Positions 11,290 through 22,402 of a DNA stretch of 64,000 bases are shown one piece after another. The position numbers were made by a program, and so were the translations under genes. Positions within the stretch are counted from its first letter, which is position 1; each line of letters opens with the position of its first letter. Origin of the DNA: Serpula lacrymans var. lacrymans S7.9 (lineage: Eukaryota > Basidiomycota > Agaricomycetes > Boletales > Serpulaceae); the NCBI RefSeq assembly GCF_000218685.1, contig NW_006763290.1, forward strand, positions 39,540-103,539, given 5' to 3'. The notes below the pieces were generated by a model. That model saw only the letters and a program-made list of their open reading frames with translations. It did not search any database and was not told the DNA's origin.

Positions 11290-12475
11290 GTATGGATGGA
11301 CTGAAGCAGGGAGTTCAGAGGTATTGTCCAGGGTGGAATTGCATATGTTTCTGGTCTGCAAGGATTGATATCAGTTAGTGAAGAATCCAGCAGCCCTCTT
11401 GACTACCTGCATGATCATACCCCCTGCAGATTATAGAGGCTGGAATACCCATTATTCATTTGGGTACATTGGGAACAAGTTGAAGTTAAACTGTACACTG
11501 ACAATCACTGAGATAGCACTATTAAGAATTGATATTTGAATTCCTCCACATTTACAAGCAACGTAGAGACTGTATGACTGAGATAGAAAGGGGGAGAAGG
11601 GAGGGGTTGGAACTTGTTTAATCCACTTTTAAAGATCTTGCAGTCCACTGATAGGATCAGACAATTGAAGATAAGGAACTTTTCCAGCTGTGATAGCCCC
11701 ACTTCCTCTTACTGCATACACGAGGTGGTCAAACTCCTTATAGACCATCTCTCCAAGCACAACAGTTTCAAATGGTTGGAAAAGCTGGAGCTTTCTGGGG
11801 AATATTTCACAGAGCTATGTCCAAACTGGTTTCCCTCATTTAAAGTAGAGGCAACTCATTTTTTTGCCCTTGAATATCTTGCCATACCTTTTTTTCCAAT
11901 GAAGTCATCCACCACCATGCCCACTCTTACCTATTTGACTATTGGAGATAGTGTTTTTGTTTCTGGCGCCATAGACCCTGTTCTCATTCTTCAGGGTTTT
12001 CCCAATCTGGAGGAATTGGTGCTTGGTGCAATGTTAGAAGCTTATCTTGACGCCTAAACTCCCATCACCCTATCTTCCCTCAGACACCTGGAACTATGCA
12101 CCTTATCAGGTGTGGAGGTAATGCAAAGTCTTCACAACCCCACACTGTAATGGCTTTTTTTTCATCAATCTCTTCAACAGACTTTCTGGTCTATTATTGT
12201 ATTCCTCTTTCCATTCTCTCTTAGGAGATGCTGGGCTGATCACTATTCAATACCTCAACCTCTCAGCAATAACAGTGAGCAATAAAACCCCAAAGGAGAT
12301 ACTATTCAAGGCCATCTCTCTGGAGGAATTAAGCATTATGGCATTGGATATAGATGGAGATTGATTACCCTTTTACCAGGATTGTGTACATCTCATAGGG
12401 TTAGGTCATCCATTAAAGAGATTAACTATAGTTTTGGTTATATGCAACAGACACCAACAGTAAGTTAAAAGCTAT
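11290..12475 (+). pseudogene. LRR / F-box-like protein relic
   Basis: An open frame from 11614 to 12057 encodes leucine-rich repeat-like strands (KWLEKLELSGEYF, PTLTYLTIGD, FPNLEELVLGAM). The reading continues with interruptions as SLRHLELCTLSGVEVMQSL. After an intron-like gap it resumes as LITIQYLNLSAITVSN and ISLEELSIMALDID, then hits a stop. This layout is typical of the large F-box/LRR families of Agaricomycetes. No F-box is visible upstream and several stops break the frame, so I treat it as a pseudogene. Confidence 0.5.
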
Positions 12476-13170
12476 CAAACAATGTTTATCCAACCTAAAC
12501 ACACAACAGACAAATATTGGTCCTCCTCAGATCCAGATCCCGGCCAGGAAAGTTGCATTGGGGGGAAAGGAAAGGGAGAAAGAATTGGAGAGGATTGCAC
12601 CAAAGCCGAAGTATAGGAAAGTGGAGGTAGTGATAACAAAGAGAAGGTACCCACAGAATGTCGGAAGCCCCTCAAAGGAACAAGGCAAGACCAAGGTGGA
12701 AACCCCCTCTAAGGACACCACCACACCGAACAAGACGTCAAGACCGATTCTTTATGTGAGTGGTACCTTCTGTAATATACCAGAGCAAATTGACATGCTA
12801 GGTAATACCCTGTGCAGAATGCCTCAACAATGTGAAGAAAGAAGGGCCGTTTTGCTGTGTGAAGGAAGTTGATAATCTGCGGGGGACATCATGTATACCA
12901 TGTCAGAGGAAATGGGCTCAATGTTACTGGAGTTTGTTGGAGACTCAAAAAGCACTGTTGAAGCAACAGTTGACTGAAGGTAAGGTTGCTCTCCTAGTCA
13001 TGCCATGTATAGCTTACTTTAACCTTTATTAGATTTGTGGGCCCCATCGCCCAAGGAGGAGATAAAGAGAATGGAACTCCAAGAACTCCTTGCCTCACGA
13101 GTGAAGTGTGCTGAGGTGTCTCTTGTGGTGGCAGAGACATTTTGTGATTGATTTAAGCAAAATCCATGGG
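12476..13170 (+). pseudogene. gene relic with a Cys cluster, unknown family
   Basis: Frames at 12558-12872 and 12832-13032 share an overlap and may be one gene with a frameshift or intron. Landmarks are a basic, Lys-rich N-terminal part, then CIPCQRKWAQCYW, then a helical stretch ending EEIKRMELQELLASR. This resembles hypothetical transposon-associated basidiomycete proteins with a CxxC-x6-C cluster. I cannot assign a function. Confidence 0.3.
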
Positions 13171-13484
13171 AAAAAATTAACTAGTTGATAGCAATACTGT
13201 TTTTGCTTTCTGATAGTTTCATGATTGTGACTCTGTGAATACATTGTAAGTGAATAAGAGCAATAGATAAAAACACCTTTACCATGTCCTTGGAATGAAC
13301 TGGCAACATAAAGTCCTAAGGTTAGGATTAACAATCAACATAATTGTATCAAGGTAGTCTTGATGAATTAAACCACCAATGATTTCTACAGGTGGTTTCT
13401 ATAGTTGATAGCATTAGATATTAGTAATCATGATTACTAATTATGGGACCCACTTTTTGGTCTGAAACTTCAAGTTATTTACAA

Positions 13485-13740
13485 ATATTAATTTAGTATA
13501 CTAATATACTAATTTATGTCTTTATTGGCTCATTTAAGTCTTGTTGTAACTATTAGTTGATGTTAATTTAGTGTTCAGGATTACTAATTATAGTACTCAC
13601 TGTTTGATTTGAAACTTCAGGCTATTGGCACGGGTCAATTTAGTATACTAATATACTAATTTATTTACTCATTGGCTCATTCAAGTCTTGTTGTAACTAT
13701 TGGTTGATGTCAATTTAGTATACTAGTATGCTAGTCAAGT
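13485..13740 (+). repeat. tandem copies of the ~130-bp AT-rich repeat
   Basis: At least two head-to-tail units share CAATTTAGTATACTAATATACT, AAGTCTTGTTGTAACTATT and GTTTGATTTGAAACTTCA. A single unit occurs at 4075-4195. Confidence 0.75.
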
Positions 13741-13928
13741 CACATAGTTCAATTGGAGTTTTTTAATTAGTAGCTCCACTACTTGTTGCCTGATTAATGT
13801 ACATTCAATTTAGCAAACTAGTATGTTGTTTGCTGTAACTACCTTGTTAGTTGGTGCCACCACTTGATCCATAGCTTAAGGAGGATAATGGTCATCTCCA
13901 CCAATCTATTGTTAAATGAGTAGTGAGT

Positions 13929-14375
13929 TTATTGTTGAATCAAAGACTTGAAATAAAAAAATTTACTTTGCTTAGACCAATCTAATGGGATTTCATTCTT
14001 TTCATGTATTTCTTCAAGTTCTCTACTCTCTTGTACTTTCTTTTTGAATCTAGACAAATGATACTTCATTAAAATAGTAACACATGAAGTTACCATCTCT
14101 TTTTGAATGGTGATCCTCTGGAAACTTGTTTTGAAGTTGAATGTTTCAATATCATTGGTGTACTTTTTCTTATGGTTAATATAAGCAGATTTGTTGTCAA
14201 AAAAAGCTAAGCAGATAGAGCAGTGTAACAGAGTGGCCGCCTGCTTCTCTAACACAGCAACCTGTGCCTCTAGTTTAAGGATATGGGCTTTGGCTGCCTT
14301 TACCTTTGCGTCTGCATCCTCAAAATAACTATGTGTCTCATCCAGTTCCCTACAACAGTCATCATACTGGTCCAA
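13929..14375 (-). CDS. hypothetical protein, coiled coil plus Cys/His motif
   Basis: A 148-codon open frame whose first 50 residues are an Ala/Lys/Glu-rich predicted coiled coil (KVKAAKAHILKLEAQVAVLEKQ). A CSICLAFFDNKSAYINHKK motif follows that looks like half of a C2H2-type zinc finger, then a charged helical tail. No complete zinc ligand set is obvious. It overlaps a repeat junction at its 5' end (14368 onward), so it may be a fragment of a longer gene or a chance frame. Family unknown. Confidence 0.3.
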   Translation of the reverse strand: MDQYDDCCRELDETHSYFEDADAKVKAAKAHILKLEAQVAVLEKQAATLLHCSICLAFFDNKSAYINHKKKYTNDIETFNFKTSFQRITIQKEMVTSCVTILMKYHLSRFKKKVQESRELEEIHEKNEIPLDWSKQSKFFYFKSLIQQ

Positions 14376-14416
14376 TGTGAGTAACTAGAGAATAGGAAGC
14401 ATTGGACTGTGCAGTA

Positions 14417-14475
14417 ATAAAATTGGATATTGACCAGACCAGGGATTAAACTTAAAACCTTCTGGATACATGCTA
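14417..14475 (-). repeat. tRNA-derived (SINE-like) fragment, second copy
   Basis: On the minus strand it reads CATGTATCCAGAAGG and, after a short gap, AATCCCTGGTC, then CAATATCCAATTTTATTA, matching 4572-4635. The dispersed repeat joined to it (14368-14416) lies in the opposite orientation from that at 4199-4510. The tRNA-like piece is therefore a module of its own. Confidence 0.5.
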
Positions 14476-14477
14476 AC

Positions 14478-14790
14478 AAGAAGATCCAGACGGATCTTTT
14501 GAAATTTCCAACCAGCATGAGGATGCGCAAAGTGCAGAAAGTATGTTTTCACATACATAACATTCTACAGTGCTGATATCTATGAAAAACAACAAGATCC
14601 TGGCCAATCTACTGTGATATCCGACCAGTTTGAGGATGTGCAAAGTGTAGAAAGTATGTCTTTGCAGATATACAATCATCTGTGCTAACATCAACGAAGA
14701 CAAAGAAGATCCAGGTGAATCCTCTGAAATGTTCAACTAGTATGAGGATGCACAAAGTGTAGAAAGTACGGCAATGGACACTTATGCTAA
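14478..14790 (+). repeat. three-unit ~112-bp tandem repeat
   Basis: AGATCC starts near 14480, 14593 and 14706. Each unit carries TGAGGATG, RCAAAGTG and AGAAAGTA in the same order. Units are roughly 75-85% alike by eye. Confidence 0.75.
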
Positions 14791-15257
14791 TGGCCTCCAT
14801 AATGAAGGTATGTGTTTGCATCCATGCCATGTCTGATCTACTGTCCTAATGTGCAAGGGTGAAACAGACAACATTTAGAAGGCAATGACTTTTATTTATA
14901 ACTTGTCCACAACCAGAGAAGTAAGTGATGTCTGATATTCTTTTCCAAGTAGCCTGGCTGATTATGCAATTTAAAGTCCATCTTACAATTTGGGACATTA
15001 TCAGTCATTTGATGGTGCTGCCTTACCAATATGCAACCAGGGTGATTGGCAGGGTCCATATACCTTTGTGTATGTTTTCTGTTATACAATTTCTGATTTA
15101 TTCTCAACACTTTGTTGTTTTAGTTCCTCTCAAGATGTCAACTTTGTGAATGGCTGCCTTGTGAATTTCAATCTTATTTTTCAGTGTATTGTACGAGTTT
15201 TCCTATAAAAAAATCAGCAAAATTATTCTGGTATGACAAGTTATACGGTGTAAAATG

Positions 15258-15929
15258 TCACTTCAGTCACCCCCAAAACATAAGCATTTAGCTTCAACTA
15301 TCTGTGTAAATGTATAAAGCTAAGAGCTTGTTTTTCCTGGTATCATCCCAAGTGCTCCAGCAAGGATGGGATCATCCCAGAAGTGGGATAATACCACCCT
15401 TCTGGGATTTTCCCATGGTATCAGACCATTTGTTATGGTGGGATAATCCCATTAGATGGGATAATCCCAGACATTTGCCACATGTCACATGGTGTCAGGG
15501 GGGCTTTACTGCAAAAATAGTTCCTGCATAAATGTAGCCAACATCAATACATTATCAATAGTACTAATAGCCATGAAGCAGAATACAATACTACCTGCTT
15601 TCATCATTTATAACATATATACAAATTTCAAATGGTGTTTACTCTCAATTGAACCTTAATTTGTCCAGCTTCTAGTGTAATATCATATACTATAGATTGA
15701 TGGAGGAGACTTTGACCAAAGGTTAGTGTAACTAATTGTGACATATAACCATTTACAAATTAACCTGATTTAATTCAGTTGATTAGGAGATAATTCAACC
15801 ATATCTCTTTTCCTTAACTGACTATATAACTTTGTCATTCCTACTTATCATATAATTTACTGCATATCACAAAGTAGATTTATCTACCCTGGATTTCTAT
15901 CAATGTTACTTAAAATGGCTTATAGTCAA
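15258..15929 (-). repeat. right arm of the long inverted repeat
   Basis: Reverse complement of 1-672 with identical length. Its inner edge is TCACTTCAGTCACCCCC and the last matched base is 15929. Because the window starts at the other arm's first base, whether 15929 is the true end of the repeat cannot be seen here. Confidence 0.95.
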
Positions 15930-16690
15930 AGGAATACAAGATGTTTGACAATACCAAGCATATACATCTGCAGGATTACAATACCTCTCATTCAGGCTCA
16001 TCCAACTTTAAATAATGTAACACTCTTGCAACCAGGCAAAGATATGTCACAAATCCATTTAATGTGCTGATCCAAAAGATATGATATTTTTTTGAATTGT
16101 GCAGCTTTATCCAAGTGCCTGAACTGAAAAATGCACAAAGATACCAGTCCGAGTAAGTACTACATATTCATTATCCTTCCCTCTGCTGCATCATTGTCAA
16201 AGGCAGAACATGTCTTGCATGAGACAAATTGCTGGCTCTTTGTGGCAGCCCAGCATCCACAAGCCAACACCCATTTTATCCACTATATGTCCCCACGCAT
16301 ACAATTGATTATAAATTTTTGTGAAAACAAAAATGGCTGAAAGGTGTGCTCTGCATGCTTATGCAATTTCATGTGACTTGGGATGAACCTACGTGAGGGC
16401 TACTCTGAATCACTGTCCCAGTTCAACCTTAGGTTCATCCAGGTCCTACCATAACATAATAGTTGGTTTACAAACAAAATACTGCAACATGTAAAAAATG
16501 GAAACTGCTGGAAAAGGACAACTTACCTATGATTATATGTTACATAATAACCTTAGTGCATTTCAGGAGTATTTTCCCCTGTCATGCTGAGTCACCAGCA
16601 GCCTAAGCATGCTATTCGATAATTCTGTTCCTGTTGTGGGATCTCCCTGTCCTATTCTGACTCAGGGTGATCTTGTCCCCTGCTTGGATT
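15930..16690. other. unannotated sequence
   Basis: No supported gene. A 69-codon plus frame (16131-16340) has protein-like composition (HETNCWLFVAAQHPQ) but no splice model or known motif. Confidence 0.4.
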
Positions 16691-16734
16691 TGTCTGTGAT
16701 GTAGTGAGATGATCCTATGTAATTTGGAGATTTT

Positions 16735-17815
16735 TCTAGATCAGATTGAACTGGAATGATCCCATCTCTTTCCAAGACTTTCCTTGGCTGGTTTGGGATG
16801 ATGCTTTACCCTTCAGGCATTGGTCCATATCAAATTGTGATGATCCCATCCCATTTGGTATTTGTCCACATTTAACTGGGATCATCCCCTTTTTTGCTGG
16901 GATTTTCCCAGATTGGTTTGAGATGACCCTATCCCCCCTTGGTATTTGTCCATGTTGAACTGAGATTTTCCCAGATTGATTTGGGATCATCCCATCCTCT
17001 TTTGGTATTTGTCCATGTTGAGCTGGGATCATCCCATCTCTGGCTGGGATTTTCCCAGAGTAGATTGGGATCATCCCATCCTCTTTTGGTATCTGTCCAT
17101 GTTGAGCTGGGATTGTCCCATCTCATTTGGTATTTGTCCATGTTTAACTGGGATCATCCTATCTCTTGTTGGGATTTTCCCAGATTGGTTTGGGATCATC
17201 CCATCCTCTTTTGGTATTAGTCCATGTTGAGCTGGGATCATCCCATCTTATTTAGTATTTGTCCATGCTTAACTGGGATCATCCCGTCCTCTTTTGGTAT
17301 TTGTCCATGTTGAGCTGGGATCATCCCATCTCTGGCTGGGATTTTCCCAGAGTGGATTGGGATCATCCCATCCTCTTTGGTATTTGTCCATGTTAAGCTG
17401 GGATTTTCCCAGATTCAATTGGGATCATCCCATCCTATTTTGGTATTTGTCCATGTTAAACTGGTATCATCCCATCTCTTGCTGGGATTTTCCCATATTG
17501 GTTTGGGATCATCCCATCTCATTTGGTATTTGTCCATGCTTAACTGGGATTTTCCCAGATTGGTTTGGGATCATCCCAGATTGGCTTGGGATTATCCCAT
17601 CCTCTTGTGGTATTTGTCCACATTGAGCTGGGATCATCCCATCCCTTTATGGTATTTGTCCATATTGAACTGGGATGATCCCACCCCCTTCTGGTATTTG
17701 TCCATGTGAGAAGTGGGTAACCCCATGTTACGTGGGGACATGTACAGATTTAACTGGGATGATCACACCCTATTTCAGGGATTTGTCCAGATCAGTGTGG
17801 GATGATCCTCAGTAA
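16735..17815 (+). repeat. 21-bp palindrome-bearing minisatellite array
   Basis: About fifty head-to-tail monomers of 20-21 bp. Monomer types are GGGATCATCCCATCCTCTTTT, GGTATTTGTCCATGTTGAGCT, GGGATCATCCCATCTCTGGCT and GGGATTTTCCCAGATTGGTTT. These four often follow one another, giving an 84-bp higher-order unit. Most monomers contain a perfect or near-perfect GGGATNNTCCC palindrome. Because 21 is a multiple of three, several overlapping frames stay open across the array on both strands, encoding only 7-residue repeats. I do not annotate them as genes. Confidence 0.9.
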
Positions 17816-18069
17816 AAAAAATCAAAAGTTGGGCAATGTCAATGGTCAGAATCAGTTTTGAAGGAAATTACCTGAGTTCTACATATTGCCATAAAAATGA
17901 TAATCCAAAAAGAGTGGTGTGAGACAGCATCACTATCATATGAGAGACAGAGAATGTTGGCAGAAACCTTACTTGGCATGAAAAAATATTTTCCGGATTC
18001 ATTTCAATTTCTCAAGAATCTAAAAAAAGAATACCTTTACAGCACTCAGATTCTTTGTGGACTTAGATA
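17816..18069. other. unannotated sequence
   Basis: Nothing recognised. A 93-codon frame starting at 17897 shows no known motif. Confidence 0.4.
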
Positions 18070-18350
18070 CTGTACTATACACAGTCAGCATATAGGCACC
18101 AGTCACCCCTTAGACCTTCAGCTGGTAGCTCCCAGAAATGGCACAACTCAAGGTATTAAATACCTAAGCAGTGCCTAATTAATCCTCACACTCAAGTCAT
18201 CTAGTGTAGGAGTATCAAAATGGAGATCTTGTGTATTATACTGTACATAGCAAGCATCCCCCTCTCCCCATAGACCTTCAGCCAGCAGCCCCCAGGAACC
18301 ACTCTCAGAGAATGTACAATATAAGGTATCAAATACCTTGGTAGTGCCAC
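18070..18350 (+). repeat. imperfect direct repeat, ~105-bp units
   Basis: Two units (about 18070-18173 and 18237-18349) share a TAGACCTTCAGC core, a CCCAGRAA segment and the palindromic AAGGTATYAAATACCT, ending in AGTGCC. Confidence 0.6.
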
Positions 18351-18849
18351 AAAAGTGGTAAATTCATGTTTTTGCAAGAACATGACTTTATGTTTCTTTT
18401 TACTATGTTTTACTTTCTACAAGGTCAGGATTTTCCTCACAGAATATGCCAGATCTAGTGTAAATCTAATATTCAATATCCTTCTGCAGATTACTTTGTT
18501 GTCACAGCATTTGTGTTGTGTTTCCTAGTTTTTACTTCAGTTAAGGGTATAATAAACCTTGCAAAAAAGCAGAACTCACATATCACATCTATCAGCAAGG
18601 ACAACAGCATCTTTCTAGTGTATGGTTCCTGCAATTGATTATATCTAGAAATTGATAATGTTCCACATTTAAAAAAAAGGGAATGCTTCTCCCCAAATTT
18701 GCAGTAAGCTACAATGAGGAACTTGTAACTCATATATTTCAAAATAGTCTTGATTATATTGGGCTAAAGTACCATTATTCAGGTGGAAAAGACTGGAAAT
18801 ATCTTCACTAGTTGGCCCAGCATTCTCACATGTTAGTATTAGCACCAAT

Positions 18850-19092
18850 CCCCCTGATACCATGTGACATGTGACAGGTTATTGGGATTATCCCATCTGA
18901 GGGATAATCCCACTATGGTACATGGTCTGATACCATGGGAAAATCCCAGAAGGGTGGTATTATTCCGCTTCTGGGATGATCCCATCCTTGCTGGAGCACT
19001 TGGGATGATACCAGGAAAAACAAGCTCTTAGCTTTATACATTTACACAGATAGTTGAAGCTAAATGCTTATGTTTTGGGGGTGACTGAAGTG
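18850..19092 (+). repeat. third copy of the 243-bp palindrome-rich repeat
   Basis: It matches 428-671 from CCCCCTGAYACCATGTGAC to GGGGGTGACTGAAGTG with scattered substitutions and a few small indels. Homology stops abruptly at both ends, so these are element boundaries. The ends are not clear inverted repeats and no target duplication is visible. It contains five to six GGGATNATCCC-like palindromes. Class unknown; a non-autonomous MITE-like element is one possibility. Confidence 0.8.
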
Positions 19093-19099
19093 TTATTTT

Positions 19100-19680
19100 T
19101 ACAGAATTAGCCCCAGCATATTTGAAACTCCAACCGCCATCTAAAAAAAGGCAGCTAACCACGGGGTAAATTTATAAATGAGAGCTGTTACATTATTTCA
19201 CTAGATTAAGTCTATTTTTGAAAGCAGGCAGAAGTTTTGCAAATGCAAACCAGGCTATTAAACTGATCTAGGTCTTAGTTTGCTGTAGCTTGAACCTCAG
19301 GTTGACATTCAGCTCAGCCTCGGGTCAGTGTGACCTAGTCTTTTAACTCCAGTCATGATCTATTACAGGGATTAGCTGTAATTAATGTTAATTTTGACTG
19401 TGGGTGTGTGTGAGGTGGAGGTATCTGTGATACCTTGACACATTTTACTTTAACCATTGTTGTTGAGCTAAAAAATCCCTGAGATTCATCTGATAGTTTG
19501 AGTACAGTTTGGTTTGTAGAACAACCAAAGCTATCTGCCGATCTGTGCAAATACCCCAAGTATTCTGTCTTGTGCTGTGTGTGAGCTAGGAATTATGATC
19601 ATATGCATTCTGTTTTCAGGTTTACTCATTATTAAAACTATTCCAATGGTGCTGACAACAGCAAATAAAATATTTCATAT
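19100..19680. other. unannotated sequence
   Basis: No supported gene or repeat boundary. Confidence 0.4.
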
Positions 19681-19689
19681 TCAGAAAAA

Positions 19690-20406
19690 TGTTACAGTAC
19701 ACTAAGTATATTATTCATTGACATAGCTCCATGGGATGAGACTCCAGGTGAAGCATCCGCTGGTATAGTTGCGCTATCTATATGGATGGTGTTGGAATCT
19801 GCATCACTAGCCATAAACAAGTTAGTAATAGGAGTCTGCTTCCACAGCTCCTTGTCCTTCATGAGCGTTTCACAAATGTAGCTATAGATAAATGTCAATA
19901 TATGCTCTTCAAATGGTTATAGACTTACTTTTTCCACCCATCATTTGACCATTTATTACCCCACTCCTTCTGTTTTCCAGCAAAGAACTTCTCAACTTGT
20001 GACCAAAAGTCCGCTCCCTTAACTGGTCTCAATAGCATTTTCTTTTGTTTCTTTCAAGGGGGTGCACCATCCAAAGCCATATCAGTGTTTAGTCTTGGAG
20101 TGTCGGAGGGAGATGGGGTACCATCATTGCCTGGCACATCTTCACTGGCATCAAGGGCCAGCTCATCCTCAGCGTAACCAAGAAGGTCTTGGTTCTTGTA
20201 GGCATATTGACACTATAATATAAATTTGGTATATACATTATGAGTAAGCAGAATGACTTACAAGTATTGCTATACAATCAGTGAAGCTCACACCCAAGTC
20301 GCGAGATCACAAGCATCAGATATTTTTCAGGTGCAGGATTCCCATAAACATTGATAAGCCGCAAGTGCTCTGCATCGCTACAAATCTTAGTCTAAAAAGC
20401 TATCAA
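19690..20406 (-). pseudogene. 3' part of a minus-strand gene interrupted by the gypsy element
   Basis: The minus strand reads AEHLRLINVYGNPAPEKYL, then after an intron-like gap QDLLGYAEDELALDASED. A stop follows (GAPP-TGA-KKQKK at 20054-20056), then RPVKGADFWSQVEKFF and KQKEWGNKWSNDGWKK. The ADFWSQVEKFF..WG..W pattern occurs in basidiomycete hypothetical proteins; I cannot name it. The 5' part of the same gene lies beyond the retrotransposon at about 26714-26960, where CMDHHTCSKYHAHRHE and a helical segment are encoded. The TGA fits a CGA-to-TGA change. The gene was probably already decaying or transposon-derived when the gypsy element landed, in or near an intron. Confidence 0.5.
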
Positions 20407-20821
20407 TGTTATGATAACACAATGTTTGGACCCTTCCTTCATTTTCATTCTCCGCTTTAACCTTGTGTACTTTAAGCTTTCATGGTGTCATGTGGCACTT
20501 CCCCTTTTGTTCAAACTCCTCTTTCTCGTGCCACGTTGCCTTCTTCTTATTTTTAGATACAACACTCTCACATAGTGGAGCTGGTCATGCGGGCTAGGCC
20601 TCATGACATCATCAGCCACTATATTTATCAACTGTATAGTACATAAGTACAAACAACTCTGTATTAGTATATATACCCCAATAGATCTAGGAGACTCCTC
20701 AGCGAGTCCTCCTGTTGTATACCAACAAACTCTCTACAGCCTAAGGGGTAACCACTCCCCATTCACTACCTTTATAGTGTGTTCCTGTGTGCGCCAGAGT
20801 AACTAACTCTTGGTTGTTACA
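20407..20821 (+). repeat. gypsy 5' LTR
   Basis: 415 bp, starting TGTTATGATAACA and ending TTGTTACA. The start is itself a near-perfect palindrome. A TATATACCCC promoter-like box lies at about 20670-20680. It is nearly identical to 26294-26708. Confidence 0.95.
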
Positions 20822-21334
20822 TTAGGACTTGCTCTTCTACTCTCTCGCACATTGTGCAAAAAGTCTGGGCACCCGGACTCCAGGGTGAAGGAGATTTGGT
20901 TATTGTTTGGGAATATCCCGTATAGCAGATAGGTGCGCTCTTCACGACGGCCTTGTAGTGCTTTGGGAGAAAAAACAATACCTTTGATATGTGGCCCCCA
21001 GCGTCAAGGGGAGTACTTTAGCTCAGCAGTTGGTGTGGAACCACTGTTGATTAGAATTTAGATACAAAACTTCTTCTTCAAATACCTTTGACCAGGCCGG
21101 GCACTTGCCTCCGCCAGTCTGGAGAAGGGTTGACAGCCTAATAAGCGGACCACCCCCTGACAACTGTTCGGACCAGGGTTTAATACTATAACTTTACATA
21201 CATTTTTAAATACTGTAGTGTGGGTAGTTGGGGATTGAGACCCAATACTCAGCTGGGAAGAGGTAGATCCGCAGATAGCAAGCGGGGACCCCCAGTTACA
21301 TTTTTTATTTACTTTACAAAAAGAACAAGTCGAC

Positions 21335-22402
21335 ATGTCATCGCAAAACCAACCTGACGTCAATGCTCTGTTGCATAACACGTGGCAACAGATCTTGGTG
21401 TTGACCACTCAACTCGCTGAGCTGCAGGCAAATCCCCCTGCGGCAACCCCCTTGGTAGAGAAAAAGTTCAACAAGAAAGTTGAAGTCATTGCTGACCCTA
21501 GCGCCTTCAAAGGAGACCAAGCGTGATTCGCCAAATGGTGGATCAATCTCCAAATATGGGTTAAGGAAAATTGGGACGCATTTGCCGATGACTTTGAGGT
21601 AGCCACTGCGGTGCTATCTCGACTAAAAGGACCTGTGGCGGGTCGATACGCCCAAGTAAGACTTCAGGAGTGCTACACCGCGGGAGTGTGGCCCACCTGG
21701 GACGATCTCAAAGTAGAGATCGAAAAATATTTCAAACCGCAAGCTGAGCGTGACTGGGAGTGTCAGCAAATCCGTTCCTTCAAACAAGGCAACATGAGGA
21801 CGGATAATTTCATAACCTGGTTCCTGGCCCTCTCCATCCAAGGGGGTCTTGGTAATGAACATGCAGTGGAGCTGCTGGAACACAATGTGAACCCCCACAT
21901 TGCAGAACAGCTCTATCTGCAAGATATGAGAAGTGATGACCTCTCTGTAGCAGCAGAGGAGGTGAGAAAGATTGGTAGGCCCATAGAGCTCTACAAAATG
22001 CACCAAGGTGGCGGGACCACCATCAAAAACAATGTTTCCCAGAGGCGCCCTGGGACATCAAACCAACATAATCATTCTTATGGGTTCAAGCCGTTTGGGT
22101 TGCAACCAGGGCAGGGAGCCCCCATGGATATTGGTGCGGTCCAAGGAGGACAGATGCGCAGATTCAAGGGGAACTGCTACAATTGTGGCCAAGAGGGACA
22201 CATGTCCCAAGACTGTAGAAATGGAGCGCAGGCCGCTCACCAAAAAAATCACCAAGGGTGCCAGGCGCGCCAATTAGAAACCGAAAAACCAGACGATGGG
22301 CTCCAGACTCTGGCCAGTTGATCCTACGACAAAATCTGGGCCTTCTTCTACGATCAGCAGGCTGCTGAAATGAAGGCTCAGGGAAAAGAGTTTGGAGCTT
22401 AG
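21335..22402 (+). pseudogene. gypsy Gag polyprotein
   Basis: The reading frame starts at the ATG at 21335, runs through a capsid-like region (KYFKPQAERDWE, FLALSIQGGLG) and reaches a CCHC zinc knuckle, CYNCGQEGHMSQDC, at about 22177-22218. The frame is cut by TGA at 21524-21526, after 63 codons and before FAKWW. A second TGA at 22319-22321 may be the true end or another mutation, since the frame stays open for 26 more codons to TAG at 22400-22402. The first TGA is most simply a CGA-to-TGA change. Gag would form the particle that packages the element's RNA. Confidence 0.85.

Noticed and set aside
13485..13740. A CRISPR-like array from regular AT-rich repeats.
   Set aside because: The units are about 130 bp, imperfect and without short spacers, and the sequence is eukaryotic.
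1..15929. Calling the whole 15.9 kb a single giant transposon.
   Set aside because: No transposase, no visible target duplication, and the left end is outside the window. Only the inverted arms are supported.
16746..17709. Several overlapping 70-112 codon open frames on both strands with Trp/Ser/Gly-rich repeats.
   Set aside because: They exist only because the monomer is 21 bp, so every frame without a stop in one unit stays open. The peptides are 7-residue repeats of DNA origin, present in multiple frames at once.
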